From assembly GCF_000819785.1 (NCBI RefSeq), contig NZ_CDBK01000042.1, positions 1-64,000 on the forward strand: a DNA stretch of 64,000 nt, written 5' to 3'. The DNA is from Aeromonas caviae (GTDB lineage: Bacteria > Pseudomonadota > Gammaproteobacteria > Enterobacterales > Aeromonadaceae). Shown here one piece after another: positions 63,616 through 64,000 of the stretch (position 1 is its first letter; each line of letters begins with the position of its first letter). The notes beneath the pieces are model-generated. The model had not been told where the DNA came from. It did not search any database and saw only the letters and a program-made list of their open reading frames with translations. Made by a program: the position numbers and the translations under genes.

Positions 63616-63775
63616 CATTTAGAGTAAATGCTTTAATTGTTGTCGTTCTTTGTTAGAATGAAGGCGTTTCTTGAGGAAAACCAATCGTCTTTGTTCTCGA
63701 GAACTCGCTTTTTCCCAAATTTTTGAACTCATTTCTTCAGGCCGGTTTGCAATGGCAAGACCGGCCTCATTTTTA
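63616..63775 (+). ncRNA. Candidate small RNA unit downstream of spf
   Basis: A short region with no protein frame but the parts of a transcription unit: a perfect dyad CATTTA-GAG-TAAATG (63616-63630), a possible -10 TAGAAT (63654-63659), an internal hairpin GTTC-TCGA-GAAC (63693-63704), and a strong terminator (AGGCCGGTTTTGC-type stem with AATG loop, 63739-63767, then TTTTT). A transcript of about 110 nt from about 63667 to 63774 would result. I do not recognise the RNA. It may instead be a leader or the end of an unseen transcript. Confidence 0.4.
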
Positions 63776-64000
63776 TCCCTATATTGCCTCACCGTGTAAT
63801 TAAATTTCAGTTTCGTTTGTTACAGCCTTCAATTCTGATTTTTTACTCGATATCCATGAAAACGGTATCAGGTTGATGATTAGTTAATTCTTTTCGCGTC
63901 TAAACATGCTATCAGTATGATTTAAATATATTTTTTGAGGTTTTTCTTCAGAGGTGGCGAAGGCGGGGAGGGAGGGCTCGGAGATGGGGGGATCATGAAA
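63776..64000. other. AT-rich end of the window
   Basis: About 225 bases with no called gene. The first part is AT-rich (TATCAGTATGATTTAAATAT around 63910), typical of a promoter region; the last 40 bases turn purine-rich (GGCGGGGAGGGAGGG). An ATG at 63995 preceded by GGGGGG may begin a gene that runs out of the window, but only two codons are visible. Confidence 0.4.

Overview
The window reads as chromosomal DNA of a gammaproteobacterium, most probably an Aeromonas. It is GC-rich, its core genes read like close relatives of E. coli genes (uvrD, trkA, fmt, def, hemF, aroE, rarD, eamB, yfeH), and the gene orders are those of the Aeromonas/Vibrio side of the class. The species cannot be fixed from sequence reading alone. 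No phage, plasmid backbone, CRISPR array or insertion-sequence transposase was seen.

Layout. 1-200: the 5S end of an rRNA operon and its terminator. 0.3-8.7 kb: an ebg locus (ebgR, ebgA, ebgC) followed by two ygjI-like APC permeases with the tRNA-binding protein gene ygjH between them. 8.9-17 kb: yfeH, an ovothiol synthase (ovoA), a head-domain lipoprotein, and a formaldehyde detoxification set (frmA, S-formylglutathione hydrolase, a DinB-like protein) with a divergent LysR regulator. 16.9-21.8 kb: a BMP-type nucleoside ABC importer with a PurR-like operator. 22.3-27 kb: a large lipoprotein, a small exported protein overlapping it, and uvrD with an SOS box.

27.0-29.35 kb is the one clearly foreign-looking stretch. 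It is an AT-rich two-gene module (HAD hydrolase plus a membrane protein) bracketed by 31-bp inverted repeats. Between uvrD and the module lie a palindromic repeat block and a decayed second copy of the uvrD 3' end.

29.4-39.7 kb: regulators (three LysR/AraC), exporters (eamB, a second LysE-type, rarD) and small or unknown proteins. 39.8-46 kb: a catabolic cluster for amino-aldehydes and beta-alanine (puuC-like dehydrogenase, PuuR-like regulator, omega-amino-acid:pyruvate transaminase, acylating semialdehyde dehydrogenase, glutamine amidotransferase). 46-49.4 kb: a CysB-like regulator, a PfkB kinase, nsrR and an orphan napF. 49.4-63.1 kb: housekeeping genes, rmuC, trkH, trkA-rsmB-fmt-def on the minus strand, divergent from a LysM protein gene, dprA, smg, a zinc-ribbon topoisomerase-like gene, tsaC, hemF and aroE. 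63.1-64 kb holds no protein gene but contains Spot 42 RNA (spf) and two further terminator-ended units that look like small RNA genes.

Several regulatory sites could be read directly: three odd-palindromic EbgR-type sites, an SOS box overlapping the uvrD ribosome-binding site, a PurR-type box, LysR-type boxes, and intra-operon terminators in the nucleoside importer and between trkA and trkH.
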